64,000 nucleotides of DNA from Halorussus limi. Lineage in GTDB: Archaea; Halobacteriota; Halobacteria; Halobacteriales; Haladaptataceae. The notes below the pieces were generated by a model. The model saw only the letters and a program-made list of their open reading frames with translations, did no database searches and had not been told where the DNA came from. This document shows, one piece after another, positions 33,147 to 40,825 of the stretch. The stretch is taken from the NCBI RefSeq assembly GCF_023238205.1, contig NZ_CP096659.1, positions 2,125,626-2,189,625 on the forward strand, given 5' to 3'. Position numbers and translations under genes: made by a program. Each line of letters begins with the position of its first letter. Positions within the stretch are counted from its first letter, which is position 1.

Positions 33147-33914
33147 ATGGGACTGCTCACTAAGCTGAAGTCGTTGCTTGGGCTCGAGGAGGACCGCTCG
33201 AAGGTGCGTCGGACCGAGTCCGGCGTGACCATCGAGCGCGAACCCGACGAGTCGGCCGAACCAAACGTGGAAGCCGAGAGCGCCGTCAAGGGCGTCGACG
33301 CCGGCGCGGAGGAGTCCACCCAGCCGACCGAGTCTGCCGACGCGACCGAATCCGACGACGTTCCGGACATCGAAGAAGCCGAACCGACCGAGACCGAAAC
33401 TGCGGACGAAAGCGAACCCACCGAGACCGACGAGGTCGAGGAAACTGACGACGTCGAAGACGCCGACGAAGTCGAGACGACCGAAGATGCCGACGAGACC
33501 GAGGCCGAAGACGCCGAGACGGGCATCTCGACCGAAGACGTGACGACGGCGCCCGAGGGGAGCGAGAGCGCCGAGACCGGACTCGACGACGCGGCCGAAC
33601 CCGCCGAGGCGGTCCAACCCTCGACGGACGCGGCCGAACCCGACCAGTCCGCGGGCGACGAACCCGAACCGACCCCCGAGGACACCGAGGACGAGGAACC
33701 CGAACCCGACGCGGCCGCCGAGGAACCGGTCGGCGAGGGCGAAGCGCTCGAAGAGGTCAAGGGCATCGGCCCGGCCTACGCCGAGCGCCTCCGAGACGCG
33801 GGGGTCGCCGACGTGACCGAACTGGCGAAGGCCGACGCAAGCCAACTCGCCGACGAGACGGGCCTCTCGGACAAGCGCATCTCGTCGTGGATCGAGCGAG
33901 CGCAGGCGCGCTAA
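33147..33914 (+). CDS. Acidic protein with C-terminal helix-hairpin-helix domain
   Basis: 255 residues. An N-terminal basic helix (MGLLTKLKSLLGLEEDRSKV) leads into about 150 residues made almost only of Glu, Asp, Thr, Ala and Pro. The last ~55 residues form a helix-hairpin-helix pair, VKGIGPAYAERLRDAGVADV and LADETGLSDKRISSWIERA, a non-specific DNA-binding fold found in repair proteins and in ribosomal protein/DNA polymerase tails. A GTG at 33120 would add nine residues; I prefer ATG 33147 for promoter spacing. Role unknown; possibly a DNA-tethering factor. Confidence 0.8.
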   Translation: MGLLTKLKSLLGLEEDRSKVRRTESGVTIEREPDESAEPNVEAESAVKGVDAGAEESTQPTESADATESDDVPDIEEAEPTETETADESEPTETDEVEETDDVEDADEVETTEDADETEAEDAETGISTEDVTTAPEGSESAETGLDDAAEPAEAVQPSTDAAEPDQSAGDEPEPTPEDTEDEEPEPDAAAEEPVGEGEALEEVKGIGPAYAERLRDAGVADVTELAKADASQLADETGLSDKRISSWIERAQAR

Positions 33915-33977
33915 TCCGGAGCACGCCGAACGCTCCCGACCGACTCTTCTCCGAGAGGACGGCGGGCGTAGCGTCGG

Positions 33978-34334
33978 CTACACCTCGTCGCGGTCGGTGT
34001 AGGTCCACCGCGACGTGATTTTGCCGTCGTCGTCGAACCGGTGGAAGTCCGCGAAGTCGAAGGCGACCTCCTCGCCGTCCTGCGTGCCGGCGAATCGCCC
34101 GCGGACCGCCACCGTGTCGCCCTCCGCGACCAACTGGTGGACTTCGTGGTCTCCGTCTTCGAGCGGTCGGTCTTCGAGGTAGAACTCGCGGAACTCGGCC
34201 ATACCGTCGAGGTGTGACTGGCCGGGCCGGTCGTAGGTCACGTCGTCGGCGAACAGCGAGAACACCTCCTCGTACTCCTCGGCGTCGACGTAGTCGTAGT
34301 ACGACCGGACCGCCTCGGGGTCTGCCTTCGTCAT
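33978..34334 (-). CDS. SnoaL-like/NTF2-fold protein
   Basis: 118 residues, a single alpha+beta cone. SYYDYVDAEEYEEVFSLFAD at the N-terminus, AEFREFY and the closing FHRFDDDGKITSRWTYTDRD are standard for the SnoaL/ketosteroid-isomerase-like superfamily. Enzymes and plain ligand binders share this fold, so no reaction can be given. A GGATTAAC box on the minus strand is ~25 bases before the ATG. Divergent from the aminotransferase gene. Confidence 0.8.
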   Translation of the reverse strand: MTKADPEAVRSYYDYVDAEEYEEVFSLFADDVTYDRPGQSHLDGMAEFREFYLEDRPLEDGDHEVHQLVAEGDTVAVRGRFAGTQDGEEVAFDFADFHRFDDDGKITSRWTYTDRDEV

Positions 34335-34428
34335 CCCGTCGAGATACGGCGCGGGCGAAGTTAATCCCGTGGGATTGTCGAACCCGGCGGTCGAAAGAAA
34401 GACCTTCTCGGCGTCCGAGCGTTGGCGT

Positions 34429-35529
34429 ATGGACTACGACACGCCGCTGTTCTTCCACGTGATGCAGTACGCCGCGGACGCCGACCGGGACGTGGTGGAC
34501 ATGGTGAGCGGCAACCCCGACTGGGGGTCGCCCGACGCCATCAGCGAGGGACTCCACGAGTACGCCGACCTCGGCGGGGCCGACTTCCAGTATCCGCCGA
34601 GCGAGGGGTTGACGGCGCTCCGCGAGGAGATAGCGGGGCGTCGGAACGTCGACCGGTCGCAGGTCGTCGTGACCAACGGCGGCGGCGAGGCGAACTACCT
34701 CGCCATGGCCCGGGCGCTGGAGCGCGAACGCGGGTCCGAGTTCGTGCTGACCGACCCCGTCTACCCGTACTACCCCGGCAAGACGACGATGCTCGGCGCG
34801 ACCGCGCGATACGTCGCCACCGCCGAAGACGGCTCTCTCGACCCCGAAGCGGTGCGGGAGGCCGCGAGCGAGGAGACCGCCGGAATCGTGGTCAACACGC
34901 CCAACAACCCCACCGGGGCGGTCTACGACGAGGCGACGATGCGCGAACTCGTGGCTATCGCCGAGGAGTACGACGCCCTGCTGGTCAGCGACGAGGTGTA
35001 CGACCACTTCGACTTCTCCGGGGAGTTCACCTCGGCGCTGTCGTTCGACTCCGACCACCGCGTCGTCACGAACTCTTACTCGAAGACGTTCGCCATCACC
35101 GGGTTTCGAGTGGGGTACGCCGTCTTCCCCGAATCGCTGGTGGACGTAGCCAAGACGCGTCACATGCTGACCAACGTCGCCACTACTCGACCCGGCCAGT
35201 ACGCGGTCCTCCGCGCGCTCCGGAACACCGACCCGGCGTACTACGAGGCGAACCGCGAGTTACTGCGCGAGCGGGTCGCGACGTTCACCGACGCGCTCGA
35301 CGCGGCGGGTGCCGACTACTCGACGCCCGACGGCGCGTTCTACGTGATGGCGCGGTTCCCCGACTTCCCCGGGACGCTGGCGAACGTCGAGCGACTCGTG
35401 GACGAGGCGGGCGTGGCGGGAATGCCCGGCGAGGCGTTCGGCGAGTCGCGCGACGACTGGCTTCGGTTCGCGCTCGTCACGCCCCGCGTCGAGGAGGCCG
35501 CCGAGCGACTCGCCGACTACTTCGCGTAG
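34429..35529 (+). CDS. PLP-dependent class I aminotransferase
   Basis: 366 residues, fold type I. PLP Lys219 sits in NSYSKTFAITGFRVGY; NTPNNPTGAVYDE and LLVSDEVYDHFDF carry the Asn and Asp that hold the cofactor. GNPDWGSPDAI near residue 25 and FRVGY make it an aspartate/aromatic-type enzyme. It may act in tyrosine/phenylalanine or aspartate metabolism. A GTG at 34369 could add 20 residues, but MDYDTPLFFHVMQYA is a better N-terminus. Confidence 0.87.
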   Translation: MDYDTPLFFHVMQYAADADRDVVDMVSGNPDWGSPDAISEGLHEYADLGGADFQYPPSEGLTALREEIAGRRNVDRSQVVVTNGGGEANYLAMARALERERGSEFVLTDPVYPYYPGKTTMLGATARYVATAEDGSLDPEAVREAASEETAGIVVNTPNNPTGAVYDEATMRELVAIAEEYDALLVSDEVYDHFDFSGEFTSALSFDSDHRVVTNSYSKTFAITGFRVGYAVFPESLVDVAKTRHMLTNVATTRPGQYAVLRALRNTDPAYYEANRELLRERVATFTDALDAAGADYSTPDGAFYVMARFPDFPGTLANVERLVDEAGVAGMPGEAFGESRDDWLRFALVTPRVEEAAERLADYFA

Positions 35530-35842
35530 CGGTCGCTCTCCGCCGTCAGCAGTGGCGGGTGGCTCAGCTCTCTCGAGGTAGTCGGACTGGCGGTCGCGGG
35601 GTCATCGACGCTGGCGGCCGAGTCGCCGCCTCCCTGTCCGCAACCGCGCGAAGCGTCCGGGCGAGGTTCGTCCCGTACTCGTATTTCAACGTTCGCGCGA
35701 GCAGGCCGACCGTTCATCAGTCCCATCTGCTGGCCCGACAGGGAATCGACCGCGGGTCGCGTCGTGGAGTCGGCACCGGCCGACCGCAACCGACTCCCGC
35801 TTCCCGAACAACTAAGCCCCCGCGAGAACCGCTCGATAACGA
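35530..35842. other. 313-base intergenic region without a recognised gene
   Basis: A 90-codon minus-strand frame (35517-35789) crosses it and overlaps the aminotransferase end by 13 bases, but has no recognisable pattern. The only feature I see is CAACTAAGCC about 30 bases before the next gene, a weak TATA-like promoter. Confidence 0.4.
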
Positions 35843-36328
35843 ATGGCCGACACCAAAGACGAACTCGCCGGAGTGGTGGACCTGTTCGGCGGTCTCGCCC
35901 GCGACGAACTCGAACAGGCGCTGGTCGAACTCGCGTTCAAGCAGGGCAAGGACGTCGAGCGCGAGGCGTTCGGAGCCGAAATCGAGCGCGCGGTCGCGGA
36001 CTACTACCTCGTGGAAACCGAGTACGACGCCGAATCGGACGACGACGCGGCCGAAACGCTGCTGGTCGCCGGTCCGGTCGCCTTCCCGACGGTGCCGGAG
36101 AACGGCGAGGACCTGCCCCACATCCTCGACGTGCCCGACCGCGAGTTGGACCGCGAGGGACTCGGCGAAGCGGTCGCCGAGCGTCTCGCCGAGGAGGCGC
36201 GGACGATTGCCGCCGCGGGCGACGCCGAGCGTGCCCAGGAACTGCTCGACGTGAGCTACGACCTCGAAGCGTGGGCGCCCGTCGAGGCCGACGAGGTGCG
36301 CGAGACGCTCGACCGGGCGTTCGAGTAG
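35843..36328 (+). CDS. Conserved haloarchaeal protein (DUF7109-like)
   Basis: 161 residues, acidic and mostly helical. It begins LAGVVDLFGGLARDELEQAL, where a Leu-rich helical repeat stands out, and contains DYYLVETEYDAE and VAGPVAFPTVPENGEDLPHI. The composition matches a haloarchaea-specific family I recall as DUF7109, of unknown function; this label is from memory. Single gene with a weak promoter ~30 bases upstream, followed by the Nudix gene 76 bases on. Confidence 0.65.
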   Translation: MADTKDELAGVVDLFGGLARDELEQALVELAFKQGKDVEREAFGAEIERAVADYYLVETEYDAESDDDAAETLLVAGPVAFPTVPENGEDLPHILDVPDRELDREGLGEAVAERLAEEARTIAAAGDAERAQELLDVSYDLEAWAPVEADEVRETLDRAFE

Positions 36329-36404
36329 TGCTATCACGGGTCGAACAGTCGCAGGTCCGTCCGCGGACGGACGAATTAAGGCGACGCGGTACGACGTTCC
36401 GGGT

Positions 36405-37007
36405 ATGGAGCTTGGTCGCGTGGCCGAACACGTGCCACAGACCGTCGCCGACGAGGACCACGACGCGGCGGTCTTAGCGCCGGTCGTGACTCGCGGGAGC
36501 GACTACTACCTGCTGTTCACGAAACGAGCCGACCACCTCGGGGAACACGCCGGCCAGATGAGTTTCCCCGGCGGCGGGCGCGAACCGAGCGACGCCGACC
36601 TCCGGGCCACCGCGCTCCGCGAGGCCGAGGAGGAAATCGGGCTTCGCGCCGACGAGGCGGACGTGGTGGGCAGACTCGACGACATCCGGACGACCAGTCG
36701 GTACGCGGTCACGCCCTACGTCGCCCGGGTGCCCGACCGCGAGTACACCCCCGACGAGCGCGAGGTGGCCGAAATCGCGGTCCTGCCGGTCGATGGCCTG
36801 CTCGACCCCGACAACCACGAGGTCGAGCGCCGCCGGCACCCCCAGTACGGCGAGGCCATCGTCCACTTCTTCCGCGTGAACGGGTACACGGTCTGGGGCG
36901 CGACCGCTCGGATTCTGGTGCAACTGCTGGAACTGACCACCGACTGGCGCGCGCCGGAGGAAGTCGACAGGGTCGTGGACCCCGACGCCGACGTTCGGCA
37001 GGACTGA
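36405..37007 (+). CDS. Nudix hydrolase, CoA pyrophosphatase-like
   Basis: 200 residues. The sequence LLFTKRADHLGEHAGQMSFPGG is the UPF0035 block that accompanies the Nudix box in coenzyme A diphosphatases, and the box itself runs GGGREPSDADLRATALREAE then EEIGL. Such enzymes split CoA or oxidised CoA to 3-prime,5-prime-ADP and 4-prime-phosphopantetheine. The middle segment VEIAVLPVDGLLD-type and the ending TARILVQLLEL also fit. Confidence 0.88.
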   Translation: MELGRVAEHVPQTVADEDHDAAVLAPVVTRGSDYYLLFTKRADHLGEHAGQMSFPGGGREPSDADLRATALREAEEEIGLRADEADVVGRLDDIRTTSRYAVTPYVARVPDREYTPDEREVAEIAVLPVDGLLDPDNHEVERRRHPQYGEAIVHFFRVNGYTVWGATARILVQLLELTTDWRAPEEVDRVVDPDADVRQD

Positions 37008-37021
37008 GATTCGGGGGAGGT

Positions 37022-37050
37022 CGTCCCCGTGAGGACGGGGCGTCCCCGTG
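37022..37050 (+). terminator. Overlapping GC hairpins after the Nudix gene
   Basis: CCCCGT-GAGG-ACGGGG (37025-37040) forms a six-base stem with a tetraloop, and its right arm also pairs with CCCCGT at 37044-37049 as ACGGGGCGTCCCCGT. The two hairpins exclude each other. Position 15 bases after the stop codon suggests an operon end; no T-run follows. Confidence 0.4.
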
Positions 37051-37149
37051 ACCCGCGAGGGCGGGCGGACGACGCGTTTCGCTCCGCCGCCTCGGTAAGT
37101 ATCGACCGCGCCGATACGCTTTTCACCCTCCCGCGGGTACGAGTGGCTA

Positions 37150-37191
37150 CATGGTCGCACAGACGATGGATCGCGTTCCGCACGAGCAGTA
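37150..37191 (+). CDS. Possible 13-codon leader peptide
   Basis: ATG at 37150 opens MVAQTMDRVPHEQ then TAG. It is followed by a 13-base palindrome (37205-37217) and a strong Shine-Dalgarno GGAGGTG directly before the next gene. No domain; may be a regulatory leader or chance. Confidence 0.25.
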
Positions 37192-37204
37192 GAGTACGAC
37201 GACG

Positions 37205-37224
37205 AGTAACTGTTACTGGAGGTG
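37205..37224 (+). promoter_or_regulatory. Palindrome next to a Shine-Dalgarno site
   Basis: AGTAACTGTTACT (37205-37217, perfect around a central T) abuts GGAGGTG (37218-37224), 7 bases before ATG 37232. SD sites are uncommon among leaderless haloarchaeal genes, so this gene probably has a real leader. Confidence 0.5.
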
Positions 37225-37231
37225 TTCGCGC

Positions 37232-38014
37232 ATGCTAACTACTGGCGAGACTATCGCCGAGACTGGATTGGACGCCGCCGCGCTCAAGCCCGCGGAGTGC
37301 GACGTGTCGCGCGCGGCCGAGTTACCCTTCGAGACGGTGGCCATCGACTACGAGGGGCGCGAACACCTGCCGGACGCCGAGACGCTGGCAGGTCTCGCGG
37401 AGGAGTTGGAGGTCCGCCTGACCACGCCCGTCAGAGCCGAGGGGTTCGACCCGCTCGGCGACGACTCGGGGTACGACCGCGTCCCCGACGAAGTCCAGCG
37501 GGTCGCCGTGGCCGGGCACGCGGCCTACCTCTCAGAGGACGAACGCCGGAAGGCGGTCGCGCCCAGACTCCGGGCAGCGGTCGAGCGCGACCCCGCGGCG
37601 TGGGTCGGCACCGAGGGCGTCGAGCGCCTCGCGCTGGCGACCGGTGCCACCCAGTTTGAACTCCTCTCGCGAACCACCGAGCGCGACCTGCGAGCGCTCA
37701 GGGCCGCCGGATTCGACGGCGAACTCGCGGTGTACGCGCCCACCGTCCTCACCGACGACGACGACGCGGTGTTGGACGCGGTGGGCGCGTACGCCGCCCG
37801 GCGCGGCCCCGTGGCGAGCGCGCTCCCCGAGGGCGCGGCCACGGACCGAACCGCGACCGGCCGAGCGCGAGAGGTCCTCTCGGCCGCGAGTCGGGACTAC
37901 GCGCTGGTCGGGTCGCCCGCGGCGGTCGGCGAACGCGTCGCCGACCTGAAGGAGGCGGGCGCCGACCTCGTGGTCGGCTACCCCGCCCGCGGCGTCGAGG
38001 AGTTCGCGAACTGA
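37232..38014 (+). CDS. Conserved haloarchaeal protein (DUF7388-like)
   Basis: 260 residues. It begins with MLTTGETIAETGLDAAALKP and has FETVAIDYEGREHLPD near residue 40. The C-terminal AASRDYALVGSPAAVGERVA followed by DLKEAGADLVVGYPARG resembles the end of luciferase-like (F420-dependent) monooxygenases, but the F420-binding N-terminal motifs are not obvious. I remember the group as DUF7388; function unknown. Preceded by a strong SD and a possible leader peptide; next gene is an FAH-family protein 64 bases on. Confidence 0.65.
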   Translation: MLTTGETIAETGLDAAALKPAECDVSRAAELPFETVAIDYEGREHLPDAETLAGLAEELEVRLTTPVRAEGFDPLGDDSGYDRVPDEVQRVAVAGHAAYLSEDERRKAVAPRLRAAVERDPAAWVGTEGVERLALATGATQFELLSRTTERDLRALRAAGFDGELAVYAPTVLTDDDDAVLDAVGAYAARRGPVASALPEGAATDRTATGRAREVLSAASRDYALVGSPAAVGERVADLKEAGADLVVGYPARGVEEFAN

Positions 38015-38078
38015 CGCCCGCCGACCGCCGGCGTTCCGGAGTCGGTATCTCTTTCCCGCTCAGTTCCGAACCCCGACT

Positions 38079-38801
38079 ATGCGACTCGCACGCCTGCTGA
38101 CGCCGGAGGGACCGGTCTCGGGCCGCTACGAGGACGGTACCGTTCGAACCGACGACGGCACCTACGAGGTCGGCCGCGACGGGCGACTGCTCCCGCCGTG
38201 CGAACCGACCGCGCTGTACTGCGTCGGCCGGAACTACGCCGAGACGCTCGACCAGATGGAGTACGAGCGCCCCGAGGAACCGGACTTCTTCGTCAAGCCG
38301 CCGGCCTCCCTGATCGCCCACGACCGGCCGATTCCGTACCCGTCGTTCACCGACGAACTCACCTACGCGGGCGAGTTGGCGGCCGTCGTCGACGAACGGT
38401 GCCGGAATCTCGATCCCGAGGAAGTCCCCGAAGTCGTCCGCGGGTACACCGTGATGAACGACGTGGACGCGCTCGACCAGCAGGGCCGGACCGCCCGGAA
38501 GGCGTTCGACGCCTCGGGACCGCTCGGCCCGTGGGTCGAGACCGACGTCGACCCGACCGGCATCGACATGTGGACCGACGTGTCGGGCGAGCGCCGACAG
38601 GAGGCCAACACCGAACTGATGCTGTTCGACCCCTACGAAATCGTCTCGTACCTCTCCGAGCGGTTCACGCTCCGTCCGGGCGACGTGGTCGCGTTCGGCA
38701 GTCCCGCGAACCCGGGACTGGTCGAACCCGGCGACGAGGTCGAAATCACCTACGAGGGCGTCGGCACCCTCCGGAACGAAGTCGTCGGACGAGAACGGTA
38801 G
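38079..38801 (+). CDS. Fumarylacetoacetate hydrolase family protein
   Basis: 240 residues. YCVGRNYAETLDQM, FFVKPPASLIAHDRPI, LTYAGELAAVVDERC and the closing FGSPANPGLVEPGDEVEI are the core blocks of FAH-fold hydrolases/decarboxylases, with the metal site in the GELA region. The family includes 2-hydroxyhepta-2,4-diene-dioate isomerases and acylpyruvases. Actual substrate not readable. Part of a same-strand run with a creatininase-family enzyme and a DAO-type flavoprotein. Confidence 0.85.
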   Translation: MRLARLLTPEGPVSGRYEDGTVRTDDGTYEVGRDGRLLPPCEPTALYCVGRNYAETLDQMEYERPEEPDFFVKPPASLIAHDRPIPYPSFTDELTYAGELAAVVDERCRNLDPEEVPEVVRGYTVMNDVDALDQQGRTARKAFDASGPLGPWVETDVDPTGIDMWTDVSGERRQEANTELMLFDPYEIVSYLSERFTLRPGDVVAFGSPANPGLVEPGDEVEITYEGVGTLRNEVVGRER

Positions 38802-38906
38802 CGCCGTTCCGGACTCCGAGCGAGAACTCCGAGAGGACCGACTCGACAACTGTCGCCCTTTTCCGGCGGGCACACCTCTAAGTGCCCGCTGGCCTTTCTC
38901 CCCGCC

Positions 38907-39677
38907 ATGAGTCGCACGTATCTCCACGAACACACTACGACCACGGCGGCCGACGCCTTCGACGACGCGTCGGTCGCGGTTCTCCCGACCGGTAGCGTCG
39001 AACAGCACGGCCCCGCGCTCCCGCTCGGTACCGACTTCCTCGCGGCCCGGGCGGTCGCCGAGACGGTCGCCGACCACCCCGATGCCGTCGTCTTCCCGCC
39101 GATTCCGGTCGGCGTCAGCGCCCACCACCGCCAGTTCGACGGGACGCTCTGGACCGACCCCGAAACCTTCGAGCGCTACGTCGCCGACATCGTGGCGAGC
39201 GCGGCCCACCACGGACTCGAGAAGGCAGTCATCGTCAACGGCCACGGCGGAAACTCCGGAGCGCTCCGGCGGGCGGCCCGCGGTCTGCGCGACGAAGAGG
39301 TCGCGTTCGCCGCGCCGTGGAACTGGTGGTCGAACCTCGACGCCCTCATCGAGGAGGAACTCGACACCTCGCTGGGCCACGCCGACGCGGTCGAGACCAG
39401 CGTGATGCTCGCCGTCGCGGAGGACCTCGTCCGCGAGTCGGCGCTCCGGGCCGCCGAGGACGAGGGCGGCGACTCGTGGGGCAAGTCGGTCCGCGGCGCG
39501 TCGGTCGGCTTCGACGCCATCGACTTCACCGAGAGCGGCGCGGTCGGCGAACCCACCGAGGGGTCCCGCGAGGTCGGCGAGAAACTGCTCGACCACGCGA
39601 GCGACGACCTCGCCGCGCTCGTAGAGTGGGTGGCCGAGCAGGACCTCGAATCGCTCTGGCCCCGGGGTCACAAATGA
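38907..39677 (+). CDS. Creatininase-family amidohydrolase
   Basis: 256 residues. VLPTGSVEQHGPALPLGTD provides the metal-binding Glu, His and Asp of the creatininase fold; VNGHGGNSGALRRA and HADAVETSVMLAVA complete it. In archaea the same fold makes ArfB (a formamide hydrolase of F420/riboflavin synthesis), so either that role or hydrolysis of a cyclic amide is possible. The stop overlaps the start of a DAO-type flavoprotein (ATGA), meaning the two are co-translated. Confidence 0.85.
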   Translation: MSRTYLHEHTTTTAADAFDDASVAVLPTGSVEQHGPALPLGTDFLAARAVAETVADHPDAVVFPPIPVGVSAHHRQFDGTLWTDPETFERYVADIVASAAHHGLEKAVIVNGHGGNSGALRRAARGLRDEEVAFAAPWNWWSNLDALIEEELDTSLGHADAVETSVMLAVAEDLVRESALRAAEDEGGDSWGKSVRGASVGFDAIDFTESGAVGEPTEGSREVGEKLLDHASDDLAALVEWVAEQDLESLWPRGHK

Positions 39678-40822
39678 CCGGCGGGGACGAGCGAGCGACC
39701 CGAGTCGCAGTCGTCGGCGGCGGCGCGGTCGGCGTCACCGCGGCCTACGACCTCGCCCGGCGGGGCGCGTCGGTCGTCGTCTACGAGAAGGACGAAATCG
39801 CGGGCGGAAGCACCGGCCGGGCCGCGGGCGTCCTCTACGACGCCTTCGCCTCGCCGGAGGACGCCCGCGTCGGCGACCGAGCGATGGCGCGCTTCCGGGA
39901 GTTCTCCGGCGAGGGCGACTTCGAGTTCCGCGAGAACCCGTACGTCTGGTTCGCCCACGAGGGCGACGAGCGCCGCGCAGCGGCCATCCGCGAGCAGGTA
40001 CCCCGGATGCGAGACGCCGGCCGGGCCGTCGCGATCGCAGACCCCGAAGACCTCCGGGAGCGGTTCCCCGCGGCGGACTGGTCGGACGCGGGCGTCGCGG
40101 CCGTCGCCGAGAACGCGGGCCACACCGACTCCGAGAGCTACGCCCGCCTGCTCGCTCGGAAGGCGGAGGAAGCGGGCGCGGAGATTCGGACCGACACCGA
40201 GGTCCGACTCGACGCCGACGACCGCCGAGTGCGCCCCGTCGGAGAGGAAGACGCCTCGGAGTCGTTCGACGCGATACTGGTCGCCGCGGGCGCTCACACC
40301 AAGCGCCTGCTCGCTATCGCTGGGATTCCGGTCGCGCTCAAACCCTACCGCGTGCAGGCGCTGACCGCGGGGTTCGACGCCGAGCGCCGGGCCGACCTCC
40401 CGATGTGCTACGACGCGACTGCGGGCTACTACCTCCGGCCCCACCCGGAGGGCCTGCTCGCGGGCGACGGCACCGAAGAAGTAGAGAGCGACCCCGACGA
40501 CTGGACCCGCGACGCCGACCGGGAGTTCTGCGAGATGACCTGCGAGCGACTCGGTCGCCGACTCGGCGAGTTCGGCGCGGTCCGGGAGGCGTGGGCCGGA
40601 CTCTGCGTGGCGACGCCCGACCGCGACCCCCTGCTCGGGGAGTTGCGCGACGGCCTGTTCGTCGCCGCCGGGTGGCAGGGCCACGGATTCATGCGCTCCC
40701 CGGCGCTGGGCGAGGCGGCCGCCGAGGCCGTCCTCGGCGAGAACCCCCTGCCGGAGTTCGCCCCGACCCGGTTCGACGGCGACGAGGAGTTCGAGGTGGT
40801 CGAGGGCATGACCGTCGAGTGA
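39674..40822 (+). CDS. FAD-dependent amine/amino acid oxidase (DAO family)
   Basis: 382 residues. VAVVGGGAVGVTAAYDLARR (residues ~10-29) is the FAD Rossmann motif, VVYEKDEIAGGSTGRAAGVL follows as in sarcosine/glycine oxidases, and GLFVAAGWQGHGFMRSPALG near the C-terminus is the DAO-family GxxGHG-type closure. Likely oxidises a secondary amine or D-amino acid. It overlaps the creatininase-family gene by four bases. The product converges with the GH3 gene, three bases between stops. Confidence 0.87.
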   Translation: MTGGDERATRVAVVGGGAVGVTAAYDLARRGASVVVYEKDEIAGGSTGRAAGVLYDAFASPEDARVGDRAMARFREFSGEGDFEFRENPYVWFAHEGDERRAAAIREQVPRMRDAGRAVAIADPEDLRERFPAADWSDAGVAAVAENAGHTDSESYARLLARKAEEAGAEIRTDTEVRLDADDRRVRPVGEEDASESFDAILVAAGAHTKRLLAIAGIPVALKPYRVQALTAGFDAERRADLPMCYDATAGYYLRPHPEGLLAGDGTEEVESDPDDWTRDADREFCEMTCERLGRRLGEFGAVREAWAGLCVATPDRDPLLGELRDGLFVAAGWQGHGFMRSPALGEAAAEAVLGENPLPEFAPTRFDGDEEFEVVEGMTVE

Positions 40823-40825
40823 CGC

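Noticed and set aside
35517-35789. 90-codon minus-strand ORF beside the aminotransferase
   Set aside because: No recognisable motif, overlaps a real gene end, and no promoter in front of it.
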